DNA of 19,077 nt from Methylotenera_A sp031373695 (GTDB taxonomy: Bacteria > Pseudomonadota > Gammaproteobacteria > Burkholderiales > Methylophilaceae), in NCBI GenBank assembly GCA_031373695.1, contig JANMNC010000193.1, positions 1 to 19,077 of the forward strand. The letters are read 5' to 3'. Under the pieces are notes generated by a model. The model was not told where the DNA came from. It did no database searches and was given only the letters and a program-made list of their open reading frames with translations. The position numbers and the translations under genes are program-made. Shown in pieces: positions 7,529 to 14,710 of this stretch (the stretch's first letter is position 1; each line of letters starts with the position of its first letter).

Positions 7529-8238
7529 TCTTTACCTAAATATACTTCACGTACCGCTTCGTTATTCACTATATCGGCTGGGTGTCCTGATGCAAATACA
7601 GTGCCGTCATTAACAATATATGCGCGGTCACAAATACCCAGTGTTTCGCGCACATTGTGGTCGGTGATTAATATGCCAATATTTTTGCTACTTAAAAAAC
7701 GAATAATCTTTTGAATATCTAGCACCGCAATTGGGTCGATACCTGCAAACGGCTCATCGAGTAAAATAAAATTTGGATTAGTTGCCAAGCAGCGCGCAAT
7801 CTCTACGCGCCTGCGTTCGCCACCCGATAGGCTAATCGCCATACTATTGCGAATATGCACAATGTGCAGCTCTTGCAACAGTGATTCTAATTGTTCGTTT
7901 TGCTCAGTTTCAGTTAGGCCTTGCAGCTCTAATATGGCTAAAATATTCTCAGTAACGGTTAGTTTACGAAAAATAGACGGCTCTTGCGGCAAGTAAGACA
8001 AACCCATGCGAGCGCGGTTGTGAATCGGCATATGGCTTAAATCTTTGCCATTAAGCGTTATGCGCCCAGCATCCAGCGGCACTAAGCCCACAATCATATA
8101 GAAGCTAGTCGTTTTACCTGCACCATTAGGGCCAAGTAAGCCAACCACCTCGCCACTGTTAATTTGCAGCGAAATATCTTGCACCACGGTGCGTGATTTA
8201 TAAGATTTGCGTAGATGTTCTACAACGAGTTCGCTCAT
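7516..8238 (-). CDS. lptB: LPS export ABC transporter ATPase
   Basis: LptB is the cytoplasmic ATPase that, with LptF and LptG, extracts LPS from the inner membrane and pushes it along the LptC-LptA bridge. The protein has 240 residues, the normal length. It shows Walker A GPNGAGKT (36-43), a Q-loop at Gln85 (YLPQEPSIFRKLTV), the signature LSGGERRR (137-144), Walker B FILLDEP (157-163) followed by FAGIDPIAV, and the switch histidine in ILITDHNV. FAGIDPIAV and EPSIFRKLTV are typical of LptB rather than other ABC proteins. It starts 21 bases after lptA, with no clear ribosome binding site. Confidence 0.96.
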   Translation of the reverse strand: MSELVVEHLRKSYKSRTVVQDISLQINSGEVVGLLGPNGAGKTTSFYMIVGLVPLDAGRITLNGKDLSHMPIHNRARMGLSYLPQEPSIFRKLTVTENILAILELQGLTETEQNEQLESLLQELHIVHIRNSMAISLSGGERRRVEIARCLATNPNFILLDEPFAGIDPIAVLDIQKIIRFLSSKNIGILITDHNVRETLGICDRAYIVNDGTVFASGHPADIVNNEAVREVYLGKDFRL

Positions 8239-8259
8239 ATTTTTGTTTTTAATAATTGT

Positions 8260-8943
8260 TTAATTAGATTGCGATTCAAGCTGATTGCTAAACCTAAGTG
8301 TTTTATCTACTCTTGGTGTTTTATCTACACTAGGTGTGGCGTTGGCAGGTGTGTTGTTCGAGCTGGCAGGTGTTTCAGGTTTTTGAGTTTCTGGTTTAGG
8401 CGAAACAGGTTGAGCTGGCTTATTTTTGGGCTGAATAATAGCTTTTACACGGCCGCTCGATGGGCCACCACTTTCAGATTTTGTGCCACCAATTACCTCA
8501 GCATACTCGGCATTAGCGTCATAGCTAATGTAGTCACCATACACAATATCCTCGCCTCGTTTTACCCAAGCTTTGGTATATAACTGTACTTTGTCCATGC
8601 GACCATCGTATTCAATACGTTGTGCACTACCTTCCATATACTCGTTTTTACCTTCGCGCTTTTGTTTAAAAGTCGTCGGGTTGCCAGTAGATGTACTGTG
8701 CTGAAAACCTTCTTTATCTTCGCGCACAATCAGTTTGTCGGCACGAATAATCAGTGTGCCCTGCGTTAAAATTACATTGCCCGTATAAGTGCTGGTTTGT
8801 TTTGCGTCATTTACCGTTACGGTATCAGCTTCTAGCTCTATCGGCTTATCACGGTCTGCCGATTCAGCTACGGCATGCGAGCTTATGCTTAAGCCTATGT
8901 AAATACTCGTTATTAGCAGGCTGTTGCGAATCAGATTATTCAT
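8260..8943 (-). CDS. lptA: LPS transport periplasmic protein LptA
   Basis: LptA forms the periplasmic bridge that carries LPS from LptC to the outer-membrane LptD. The 227-residue protein has a signal peptide with likely cleavage after SHAVA (about residue 26). The OstA-type beta-jellyroll repeats follow (PIELEADTVTVNDAKQTSTY, GNVILTQGTLIIRADKLIV, YMEGSAQRIEYDG, ARIEY-like strands) up to about residue 170. The C-terminal 55 residues or so are Pro/Asn/Thr-rich and probably disordered, longer than in E. coli LptA (185 residues), with a near-duplicate VDKTPR/VDKTLR. Its start overlaps the end of lptC by eight bases, so the two are translated together. Confidence 0.92.
   Translation of the reverse strand: MNNLIRNSLLITSIYIGLSISSHAVAESADRDKPIELEADTVTVNDAKQTSTYTGNVILTQGTLIIRADKLIVREDKEGFQHSTSTGNPTTFKQKREGKNEYMEGSAQRIEYDGRMDKVQLYTKAWVKRGEDIVYGDYISYDANAEYAEVIGGTKSESGGPSSGRVKAIIQPKNKPAQPVSPKPETQKPETPASSNNTPANATPSVDKTPRVDKTLRFSNQLESQSN
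8298..8328 (-). repeat. 18-bp-period tandem duplication at the 3' end of lptA
   Basis: The 13-mer GTGTTTTATCTAC occurs at 8298-8310 and 8316-8328, an 18-base period. It encodes VDKTPR followed by VDKTLR in the disordered C-terminal tail of LptA. The reading frame is preserved. Confidence 0.75.
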
Positions 8944-9700
8944 TATTACTCCGCGATTTTTTCACAATTGTTTGTCGCTTTTTTAAGTTGGTTTTAGTCG
9001 CTGTCGATTTTTTTGGCGATTGTTTTTTAAGTTGGTTTTTAACTGGCGTTGCATTTAGTTTTAATTTTTTTGTTTTTTCTAGCGTTGGTTTAGCTAAATT
9101 TGTTTTTTGTGATTTTACTGGCGTAATAGTAGGCCGTTCGTAATGCACTCTAACTCTATTTAACAATTTTACTGTTTGATTTTTCTTATCATAAATCATA
9201 CCGTTAGCATGAATAATGGTTTTAGGTGCTTGTTTAATAACAACTGGCGCATCGGTTTTTGCGATGTCTTGATTTGGTAATATCAACAACTTTTCAGTTA
9301 AAACTTGCATTTCGCCTTTGCCTTCAAACGCTTGGCGCACCACTTTTACATTATCTACTAGCTCTACTTCTTCACCATCGCTAGAAACGTAGCCGCGCAG
9401 GCCTTCAATTTGCGTATAAGGTTTATTAGTGGTGTACTGCGTAAAACGTGGGCGTTGTAATACTGTGCTATCGTCATCAGGATAGTGCAACATCTCAGTT
9501 GCGGCTAATACATAGCGCAATTTACCTGTTTCGTCAGTTTGGGTGGTAACAAAATTGTTCATCGTATAATCTGGATCGTGACGGCTACTGCCATCAATTT
9601 TTGGTCCTTGATTCTCTACTGTTTGGTTAATCCAAAATGTTAATAAAGCTAGCAATAAAGCTAAAACTAGCGGAAAAAATATGGCAGAACGATTTAACAT
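8936..9700 (-). CDS. lptC: LPS export protein LptC with a long basic C-terminal tail
   Basis: LptC is a bitopic inner-membrane protein that receives LPS from LptB2FG and passes it to LptA. One membrane helix lies at residues 7-24, followed by NQTVENQGPKIDGSSRHDPDYTMNNF-type periplasmic sequence and the beta-jellyroll (ATEMLHYPDDDST, ARFTQY-like strands, GYVSSDGEEVELVDNVKV, AKTDAPVVIKQ) up to about residue 190. Family members usually stop there. This protein runs to 254 residues with a tail (about 196-254) holding 17 Lys and two Arg but only two Glu. A GAGG ribosome binding site precedes the ATG at 9698-9700. It overlaps lptA by eight bases and starts 75 bases after kdsC. Confidence 0.9.
   Translation of the reverse strand: MLNRSAIFFPLVLALLLALLTFWINQTVENQGPKIDGSSRHDPDYTMNNFVTTQTDETGKLRYVLAATEMLHYPDDDSTVLQRPRFTQYTTNKPYTQIEGLRGYVSSDGEEVELVDNVKVVRQAFEGKGEMQVLTEKLLILPNQDIAKTDAPVVIKQAPKTIIHANGMIYDKKNQTVKLLNRVRVHYERPTITPVKSQKTNLAKPTLEKTKKLKLNATPVKNQLKKQSPKKSTATKTNLKKRQTIVKKSRSNNE
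8979..9039 (-). repeat. 17-bp direct repeat in the lptC tail
   Basis: An identical 17-mer (TTTTTTAAGTTGGTTTT) is present at 8979-8995 and 9023-9039, 44 bases apart. Since 44 is not a multiple of three, the two copies are read in different frames; both still give Lys/Leu/Asn-rich residues in the basic C-terminal tail. Low complexity of the tail explains part of the similarity. Confidence 0.6.
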
Positions 9701-9775
9701 TTTGCCTCAACGTAATAACACCATAATAATTTTTGCATCAAATTTTGTTTTAAAAAAACAGCGTATTTAGCGCGG

Positions 9776-10339
9776 CTACTTAAAAAATGGCGCCATTTGC
9801 GCCTCAAGTGTGCCTTGCGCATGCATAATCAATTCACAAAGTTCGCGCACGGCGCCATGCCCGCCTTGTTTTTTAGTTACATAATGGGCACGTAGCTTCA
9901 CTGATTCTGGTGCGGCAGGTACGCTCACTGCTAGTCCACAACGTAGCATCGGCGGCATATCTACAATATCATCGCCCATAAATGCTGCGTGTTCTGGTGC
10001 AATGTTTAGCTTGGCAATTAAATCATTAAATGCCACCAGTTTATCGTCTACACCTTGATAAAAATGCGCTACACCAGTACTTTCAGAGCGCTGTTTCACC
10101 ACATTTGAGGTGCGGCCAGTAATAATAGCCATTTGCACACCGCTGGCTTTGAGTAGTTTCATACCTAAGCCATCTTGCGTGTTAAAAGTTTTGTATTCTT
10201 GACCATCGTCACCAATGGTTAGGCCACCATCAGTCATTACACCATCTACATCAAAAATGACCAGTTTAATGGCTTTGGCGCGGGTTAAAGTATCCTGCGT
10301 TACATTATCTATGCTTGCCATATTTGAGCTTGCTACCAT
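9776..10339 (-). CDS. kdsC: 3-deoxy-D-manno-octulosonate 8-phosphate phosphatase
   Basis: KdsC removes phosphate from Kdo-8-phosphate to give Kdo, the sugar that links lipid A to the LPS core. The 187-residue HAD-family protein has motif I DVDGVMTDG (Asp30, Asp32), the short C0-type insert GGLTIGDDGQEYKTFNTQDGLG, motif II ITGRTS, and motif IV GDDIVDMP. HAD proteins of this type are cap-less tetramers. The ATG at 10337-10339 overlaps the kdsD stop by one base (TAATG). A second ATG six codons later is a possible alternative start because the conserved domain begins only at about residue 24. Its position next to kdsD and the lpt genes fits one LPS operon. Confidence 0.95.
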   Translation of the reverse strand: MVASSNMASIDNVTQDTLTRAKAIKLVIFDVDGVMTDGGLTIGDDGQEYKTFNTQDGLGMKLLKASGVQMAIITGRTSNVVKQRSESTGVAHFYQGVDDKLVAFNDLIAKLNIAPEHAAFMGDDIVDMPPMLRCGLAVSVPAAPESVKLRAHYVTKKQGGHGAVRELCELIMHAQGTLEAQMAPFFK

Positions 10340-11346
10340 TACACTACTTTCGCTTTGAGTAAATCGTGCATGTTAAATGCGCCAACCAGCTTGCCTGCAT
10401 CATCTGTTACCAGTAAGCCGTTAATTTTTTTCAATTCCATCATTTCAATGGCTTCTATCGCCAGCTGATTAGCATTGATGGTGTTGGGATTGCTATGCAT
10501 CACATCGCTAATTTTAGCGGTATTAGCATTAATGCCTTCAGCAAATGCCCTGCGCAAATCACCGTCAGTAAAAATACCAACAGCTTGGCTAGCCTCATTA
10601 ATAATGGCTGTTAGGCCCAAGCCTTTTTTCGTCATTTCAATTAAGGCGGTCGACAACACTACGTTTGCTTGTACGCTAGGTATTGCATCACCAGTGCGCA
10701 TCACATCTTTTACCCGCACTAGCAGGCGCCTGCCAATACTGCCGCCAGGGTGCGAGCGCGCAAAATCTTCTGCTGAAAATTCGCGGCAATCTAGCACACA
10801 CACGGCTAGCGCATCACCCAATGCCAATGCCGCAGTGGTACTGGCGGTAGGTGAAAGGCCTAGCGGGCAAGCTTCTTGTGAGACTTCTGCACTTAAATGT
10901 ACATGTGATTCTTTAGCAAGCGTTGAATTAGGTGCGCCAGTAATACTAATAACTTTTGCGCCTAGGCGTTTAATGGTGGGTAAAATATTAAGTAGCTCAT
11001 CACTTTCGCCAGAGTTTGATAGCGCAATGACTACATCACCATTGGTTATCATGCCCAAGTCACCATGACTAGCCTCAGCTGGGTGCATAAAAAAGGCAGG
11101 TGTGCCAGTGCTCGCTAGGGTGGCAGCGATTTTGCCACCTATATGGCCAGATTTACCCATGCCACTTACCACTACGCGGCCTTTGCACTGCAATATAAGC
11201 TTAACGGCCGCTTCGAAGTTGGCGTCTAACCTTAAGGCCAACGCAGTAATTTCTTGCGCTTCAATCGTTAAAACATTGCGCGCTAATTGCAGTGTGCTCA
11301 TTTTATTAGCATGGGCAATTTGCGTTTGTAGTAATGTAGGCGTCAT
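10339..11346 (-). CDS. kdsD: D-arabinose 5-phosphate isomerase (KpsF/GutQ family)
   Basis: KdsD interconverts ribulose-5-phosphate and arabinose-5-phosphate, the first step of Kdo synthesis. With the chosen start the protein is 335 residues, near the usual 320-330. It has an N-terminal SIS domain (VVVSGMGKSGHIGGKIAATL, HPAEASHGDLGM, ALSNSGES) and two C-terminal CBS domains (DVMRTGDAIP onward, and DVMHSNPNTI to the end). The frame is open further upstream to an ATG at 11413-11415 (358 residues), but that extension looks nothing like the family. A good promoter ends only eight bases before the ATG at 11344-11346, so I use that ATG. A third ATG at 11299-11301 would give 320 residues. It leads into kdsC with a one-base overlap. 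Confidence 0.93.
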   Translation of the reverse strand: MTPTLLQTQIAHANKMSTLQLARNVLTIEAQEITALALRLDANFEAAVKLILQCKGRVVVSGMGKSGHIGGKIAATLASTGTPAFFMHPAEASHGDLGMITNGDVVIALSNSGESDELLNILPTIKRLGAKVISITGAPNSTLAKESHVHLSAEVSQEACPLGLSPTASTTAALALGDALAVCVLDCREFSAEDFARSHPGGSIGRRLLVRVKDVMRTGDAIPSVQANVVLSTALIEMTKKGLGLTAIINEASQAVGIFTDGDLRRAFAEGINANTAKISDVMHSNPNTINANQLAIEAIEMMELKKINGLLVTDDAGKLVGAFNMHDLLKAKVV

Positions 11347-11567
11347 AGCCTTTAAGTATAAAAGGGATTGGGCTTTGCACAAAGTGGAAAACAGGTGAAC
11401 AAAGTAAAAAAGCATGTTAATAAACTAAAAAAGTGCAGAAATATCACAAAATATGGGCAATTTTTTAGTAAAATAAAAAAGTAGGCATAATTTTTGCCTA
11501 GTATTGCAAAGTTAACATTGCAATTTAATGCATCATCTAATAAAAATAAAATAGAAAAGTTGATTCC
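11347..11567. other. divergent intergenic region between kdsD and the antiporter gene
   Basis: This is 221 bases of AT-rich DNA between two divergent genes. Besides the kdsD promoter it holds a perfect inverted repeat TAGGCA/TGCCTA with a seven-base spacer (11482-11487 and 11495-11500), and then two copies of ATTGCAA (11503-11509 and 11517-11523) flanking the palindrome GTTAAC (11511-11516). These repeats lie 45-85 bases upstream of the antiporter ATG, a likely place for operator sites. I do not see a convincing -35/-10 pair for the antiporter, and no RNA gene or open frame stands out. Confidence 0.5.
11355..11382 (-). promoter_or_regulatory. predicted sigma-70 promoter for kdsD, near-leaderless
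   Basis: On the minus strand, TTGTGC (complement of 11377-11382) and TATACT (complement of 11355-11360) are 16 bases apart. The -10 box ends eight bases before the ATG at 11344-11346, so the transcript would have a leader of about 0-3 nucleotides. The -10-to-ATG stretch is almost the same as at the toxin gene promoter near 16540. Confidence 0.45.
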
Positions 11568-13544
11568 ATGTTTGATTCTTTAACCAGTGTTTTATTATTA
11601 CTCACCAGCTCTGTGCTGGCAGTAGCGCTTTTTCGCACATTACGCTTGCCAGCCATGCTGGCCTATTTTACCTTAGGCATTTTATTTGGCCCGCACGCTT
11701 TAAATGTATTGCCAGATACTGAAAGTGGACGTCACGTTGCCGAGTTTGGTATTGTGTTTTTAATGTTTAGCATTGGTTTAGAGTTTAGCTTGCCTAAACT
11801 GTATAGCATGCGCAAAACCTTGTTTGGCTTAGGCGGTGCGCAGGTGCTCATTACATTAAGTGTAGCTATGTTAGTAGGCTGGTTAGCTGGTTTAAGTTTG
11901 CCAACCGCATTTGTCATTGGTGGCGCACTCACCATGTCATCCACCGCTATAGTGTCTAAAATTTTGCTCGAACGGGTCGATTTAAATTCACGCCATGGCC
12001 GCTTAAGTATTGGTATTTTACTGTTTCAAGATTTAGCTGTTATCCCTATTTTGGTGCTTATTCCTGCATTGGGTCTGCAATCAGGTGATTTAACAACTAT
12101 TTTGGGCTTATCGCTAATTAAAACGGCGGTATTGCTGTTTATATTATTTAAATTTGGCAAAACCATTATTAATTTTTGGTTTAGCCTAGTTGCACGCCAG
12201 CGCTCGCGCGAGCTGTTTGTAATGAACGTGCTAATGGTGACATTGCTGTTGGCATTTATTACCAAAATAGCAGGTTTATCGTATGCCTTAGGCGCGTTTA
12301 TTGCGGGGATGTTAATTTCTGAAACGCGTTATCGCTACCAAGTGGAATCGGATATTGCACCTTTTCGCGATATTTTATTGGGGCTGTTTTTTATTAGCGT
12401 AGGCATGTTGCTCGATTTTAAAAATCTAGCCAATAATATTGGCTTAGTTTTAGCATTATTGGTGGGTTTTGTACTATTTAAGGCGTTTGTAATCGCAGCA
12501 CTTAGTCGCGCTTTTGGTTATGAAACTGGCGTGGGTATTCGCACTGGTATTGTGCTGGCACAAGCGGGTGAGTTTAGCTTTGTTATTTTGGCTTTGGGCT
12601 TAGAACAAAATTTAATAGGTGGTGATGAGCTACAAGTAGTGCTAGCTGCCTCGTTATTATCGATGGTGATTGCACCTTTTATTATTCAATACAATGGCCG
12701 CATAGCACGTAAATTGGTTAAAAGTTATACCCGCAATAGTACCCAAGTGGTAGAAGCATTAGAGGGCGTGAGTAAAGATTTAAAAGACCATGTCATTATT
12801 TGTGGTTATGGCCGAAGTGGGCAGTATTTAGGTCGTTTTTTAAAAGAAGAAAGTATCCCGTTTATTGCGCTAGATATTGATCCAACCCGCGTGCACGATG
12901 CAGCGGCGGCAGGTCAGCATGTAATGTATGGCGATGCAGGGCGGCGCATTGTGCTTGAGGCCGCTGGTGGCGCGCGAGCTAAAGCCTTAATCGTAAGTTA
13001 TTCTGATATGCGTGCCAGCATGAAAGTGTTGCATGTAGCACAAGAGGCATACCCTAATTTACCAGTTATTGTGCGCACCTATGACGATGCTGATATGGAT
13101 GCTTTCCGTGAAGCGGGCGCTACTGAAGTGGTGCCAGAGGTGCTAGAAGGTAGTTTGATGTTGGCCTCGCACGCTTTGGTGCTGTTAGGTGTGCCTTTAA
13201 ATCGTGTTATTAAGCGCATTCGATTATTTCGTGAAGAGCGCTATAAAATGTTTAAAGGTTACTTTCGTGGGGCTACAGATGCTGACGCTGAAATTACAGA
13301 TGCCAGTCAAATTAGGCTACATTCGGTTGAAATTAATCAAAATTCATACGCCAAAAAACTACGCTTAGATCACATTGATTTTGCTAAATTAAACGTAGAG
13401 CTACAATTAATTCGCCGCCCTAATATGCTTGAAGCCATTAGCCCGCGTGGCGATATTGTTTTGGTAGATGGCGACGTGCTAGTGCTACTTGGCAGCCCAC
13501 AAAACTTAATCGCGGCCGAAATATACTTGGTTTCTGGTGAGTAA
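11568..13544 (+). CDS. CPA2-family monovalent cation:proton antiporter with RCK domain (KefB/YbaL-like)
   Basis: This 658-residue inner-membrane protein has about 12-13 hydrophobic helices in residues 1-375. They include the CPA2 segments GIVFLMFSIGLEF (61-73), TMSSTAIVSKIL (122-133) and GILLFQDLAVIPIL (149-162), and GIVLAQAGEFSFVI (327-340). A cytoplasmic NAD-binding RCK-N domain starts at about 407 with the glycine motif GYGRSG (413-418) and DIDPTRV after the second strand. A TrkA-C domain occupies about 580-658. It would exchange K+ or Na+ for protons with nucleotide control. It cannot be told from sequence alone whether it is closer to KefB/KefC or YbaL. No KefF/KefG-like ancillary subunit gene is adjacent. 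The ribosome binding site before the ATG is weak (GAAAAG). Confidence 0.92.
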   Translation: MFDSLTSVLLLLTSSVLAVALFRTLRLPAMLAYFTLGILFGPHALNVLPDTESGRHVAEFGIVFLMFSIGLEFSLPKLYSMRKTLFGLGGAQVLITLSVAMLVGWLAGLSLPTAFVIGGALTMSSTAIVSKILLERVDLNSRHGRLSIGILLFQDLAVIPILVLIPALGLQSGDLTTILGLSLIKTAVLLFILFKFGKTIINFWFSLVARQRSRELFVMNVLMVTLLLAFITKIAGLSYALGAFIAGMLISETRYRYQVESDIAPFRDILLGLFFISVGMLLDFKNLANNIGLVLALLVGFVLFKAFVIAALSRAFGYETGVGIRTGIVLAQAGEFSFVILALGLEQNLIGGDELQVVLAASLLSMVIAPFIIQYNGRIARKLVKSYTRNSTQVVEALEGVSKDLKDHVIICGYGRSGQYLGRFLKEESIPFIALDIDPTRVHDAAAAGQHVMYGDAGRRIVLEAAGGARAKALIVSYSDMRASMKVLHVAQEAYPNLPVIVRTYDDADMDAFREAGATEVVPEVLEGSLMLASHALVLLGVPLNRVIKRIRLFREERYKMFKGYFRGATDADAEITDASQIRLHSVEINQNSYAKKLRLDHIDFAKLNVELQLIRRPNMLEAISPRGDIVLVDGDVLVLLGSPQNLIAAEIYLVSGE

Positions 13545-13568
13545 AATTGATGGGTACAAAATTTAAAC

Positions 13569-13583
13569 TTTGGCTGGGCCAAA
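13569..13583. other. short hairpin between the antiporter and thiO genes
   Basis: TTTGGC (13569-13574), a three-base loop TGG, and GCCAAA (13578-13583) form a perfect six-pair stem 25 bases after the antiporter stop. There is no T-run after it on the plus strand, so it does not qualify as an ordinary intrinsic terminator. It might protect the 3' end of the antiporter mRNA. Confidence 0.3.
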
Positions 13584-13641
13584 AACATTGGCTAATTCAA
13601 TAATCATGGTTTTATTTCAATAGTTTGGTTATATAAATAGC

Positions 13642-14685
13642 ATGGCTAAAAAAGTTGTTGTTGTAGGTGGCGGTATTGTTGGTTGCTTAACCGCGCTAGA
13701 ATTAGTTGAGCGTGGTTGCCAAGTTACTCTGGTAGAGCGCAATGTGGTTGCAGCACAAACCTCAGGCGAATCGTCATGGGCAGGTGCGGGCATACTGTTT
13801 CCGCTATTGCCTTGGATGTATAAAGATGCAGTTAATCAACTGGCGATGGCAGGAGCAGCACTTTACCCACAACTATGTGAGCGCTTACTCACAAAAACTG
13901 GCATAAACCCAGAATATGTGCAAAGTGGCATGCAGATTTTTTCACCTTTTGATGAAGTTGCCGCGCTTAATTGGTGTGGGCAAAATCAAGTACCTATTCA
14001 AAAAAATAGTAATGGTTTATACCTGCCCACAGTTGCGCAGGTGCGCCCGCCCAATTTGCTACAAGCCTTGCGCCAAATGTTGATTGCGCAAAAGGTGACT
14101 TTGCTAGAACACACACAGCTTGAACCACTAACTAATGTTGCAGATTTAAATTTAAATGGCATAGATGGCTGGAAGACCAAAGCTGGTGAGGTTCTCAGGG
14201 CAGATGATTATATAGTGACATCTGGTGCTTGGAGCTTTGAGTTATTAAAAGCCACTACACAAAACTTAAATATAAAACCAATGCGTGGGCAGATATTGCT
14301 ATATGACGTTTCTAATAATCCAGCCATACAAAAGCTAGCCAACATTATTTATAGCGACGGCTTTTATTTAGTACCAAGGCAAGATGGCTTATTGTTAGCA
14401 GGTAGTACATTAGAAGACGTGGGTTTCGACACCAATACCACTGAAAATATGCGCCAAGACTTGCAACAAAAAGCTCAGAAAATATTACCAAGCTTAAAGC
14501 ATGCCACTGTAATCAAGCACTGGAGCGGCCTGCGGCCTGGCACTCCTGATAACCTACCCACAATCGCACAGCATTTAACCATTAAAAACTTATACTTAAA
14601 CACAGGGCATTTTAGGTACGGGCTAACCATGGCACCCGCTAGTGCGGAGCAAGTGGTTGGGCTGATGTTGGGTGAGGTAGCGTAA
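13642..14685 (+). CDS. thiO: FAD-dependent glycine oxidase-like protein (ThiO family)
   Basis: This 347-residue DAO-type flavoprotein opens with a dinucleotide-binding fold, VVVVGGGIVGCLTALEL (GxGxxG at 9-14), and an acidic residue after the second strand (LVERN). The segment SGESSWAGAGILFPLLPW follows, typical of ThiO. The C-terminal signature HWSGLRPGTPDNLPTI...LYLNTGHFRYGLTMAPASA is the usual DAO-family flavin-contacting end. ThiO oxidises glycine to iminoglycine (dehydroglycine) for the thiazole ring of thiamine. No thiamine gene (thiS, thiG, thiE) or TPP riboswitch is visible nearby, so a glycine-oxidase role is likely but other small amino-acid substrates are possible. The ATG has no clear ribosome binding site. 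Confidence 0.87.
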   Translation: MAKKVVVVGGGIVGCLTALELVERGCQVTLVERNVVAAQTSGESSWAGAGILFPLLPWMYKDAVNQLAMAGAALYPQLCERLLTKTGINPEYVQSGMQIFSPFDEVAALNWCGQNQVPIQKNSNGLYLPTVAQVRPPNLLQALRQMLIAQKVTLLEHTQLEPLTNVADLNLNGIDGWKTKAGEVLRADDYIVTSGAWSFELLKATTQNLNIKPMRGQILLYDVSNNPAIQKLANIIYSDGFYLVPRQDGLLLAGSTLEDVGFDTNTTENMRQDLQQKAQKILPSLKHATVIKHWSGLRPGTPDNLPTIAQHLTIKNLYLNTGHFRYGLTMAPASAEQVVGLMLGEVA

Positions 14686-14710
14686 ATTATTAGTGGCTTT
14701 TGTGGTTGTT

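Noticed and set aside
10475..11068. Plus-strand open frame of 197 codons inside kdsD
   Set aside because: It is antisense to the SIS and CBS domains of kdsD, with no ribosome binding site and no recognisable protein.
11413..11415. Upstream ATG as the kdsD start (358 residues)
   Set aside because: The extra 23 residues are unlike the family, there is no ribosome binding site, and the predicted promoter would lie inside the coding region.
13550..13603. 17-codon open frame between the antiporter and thiO genes
   Set aside because: It has an ATG and a stop but only a poor GGTGAG-like site upstream, and the same bases form a hairpin. Nothing supports translation.
13604..13641. TPP riboswitch in front of thiO
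   Set aside because: The gap after the antiporter gene is under 100 bases and lacks the conserved CUGAGA-type core.
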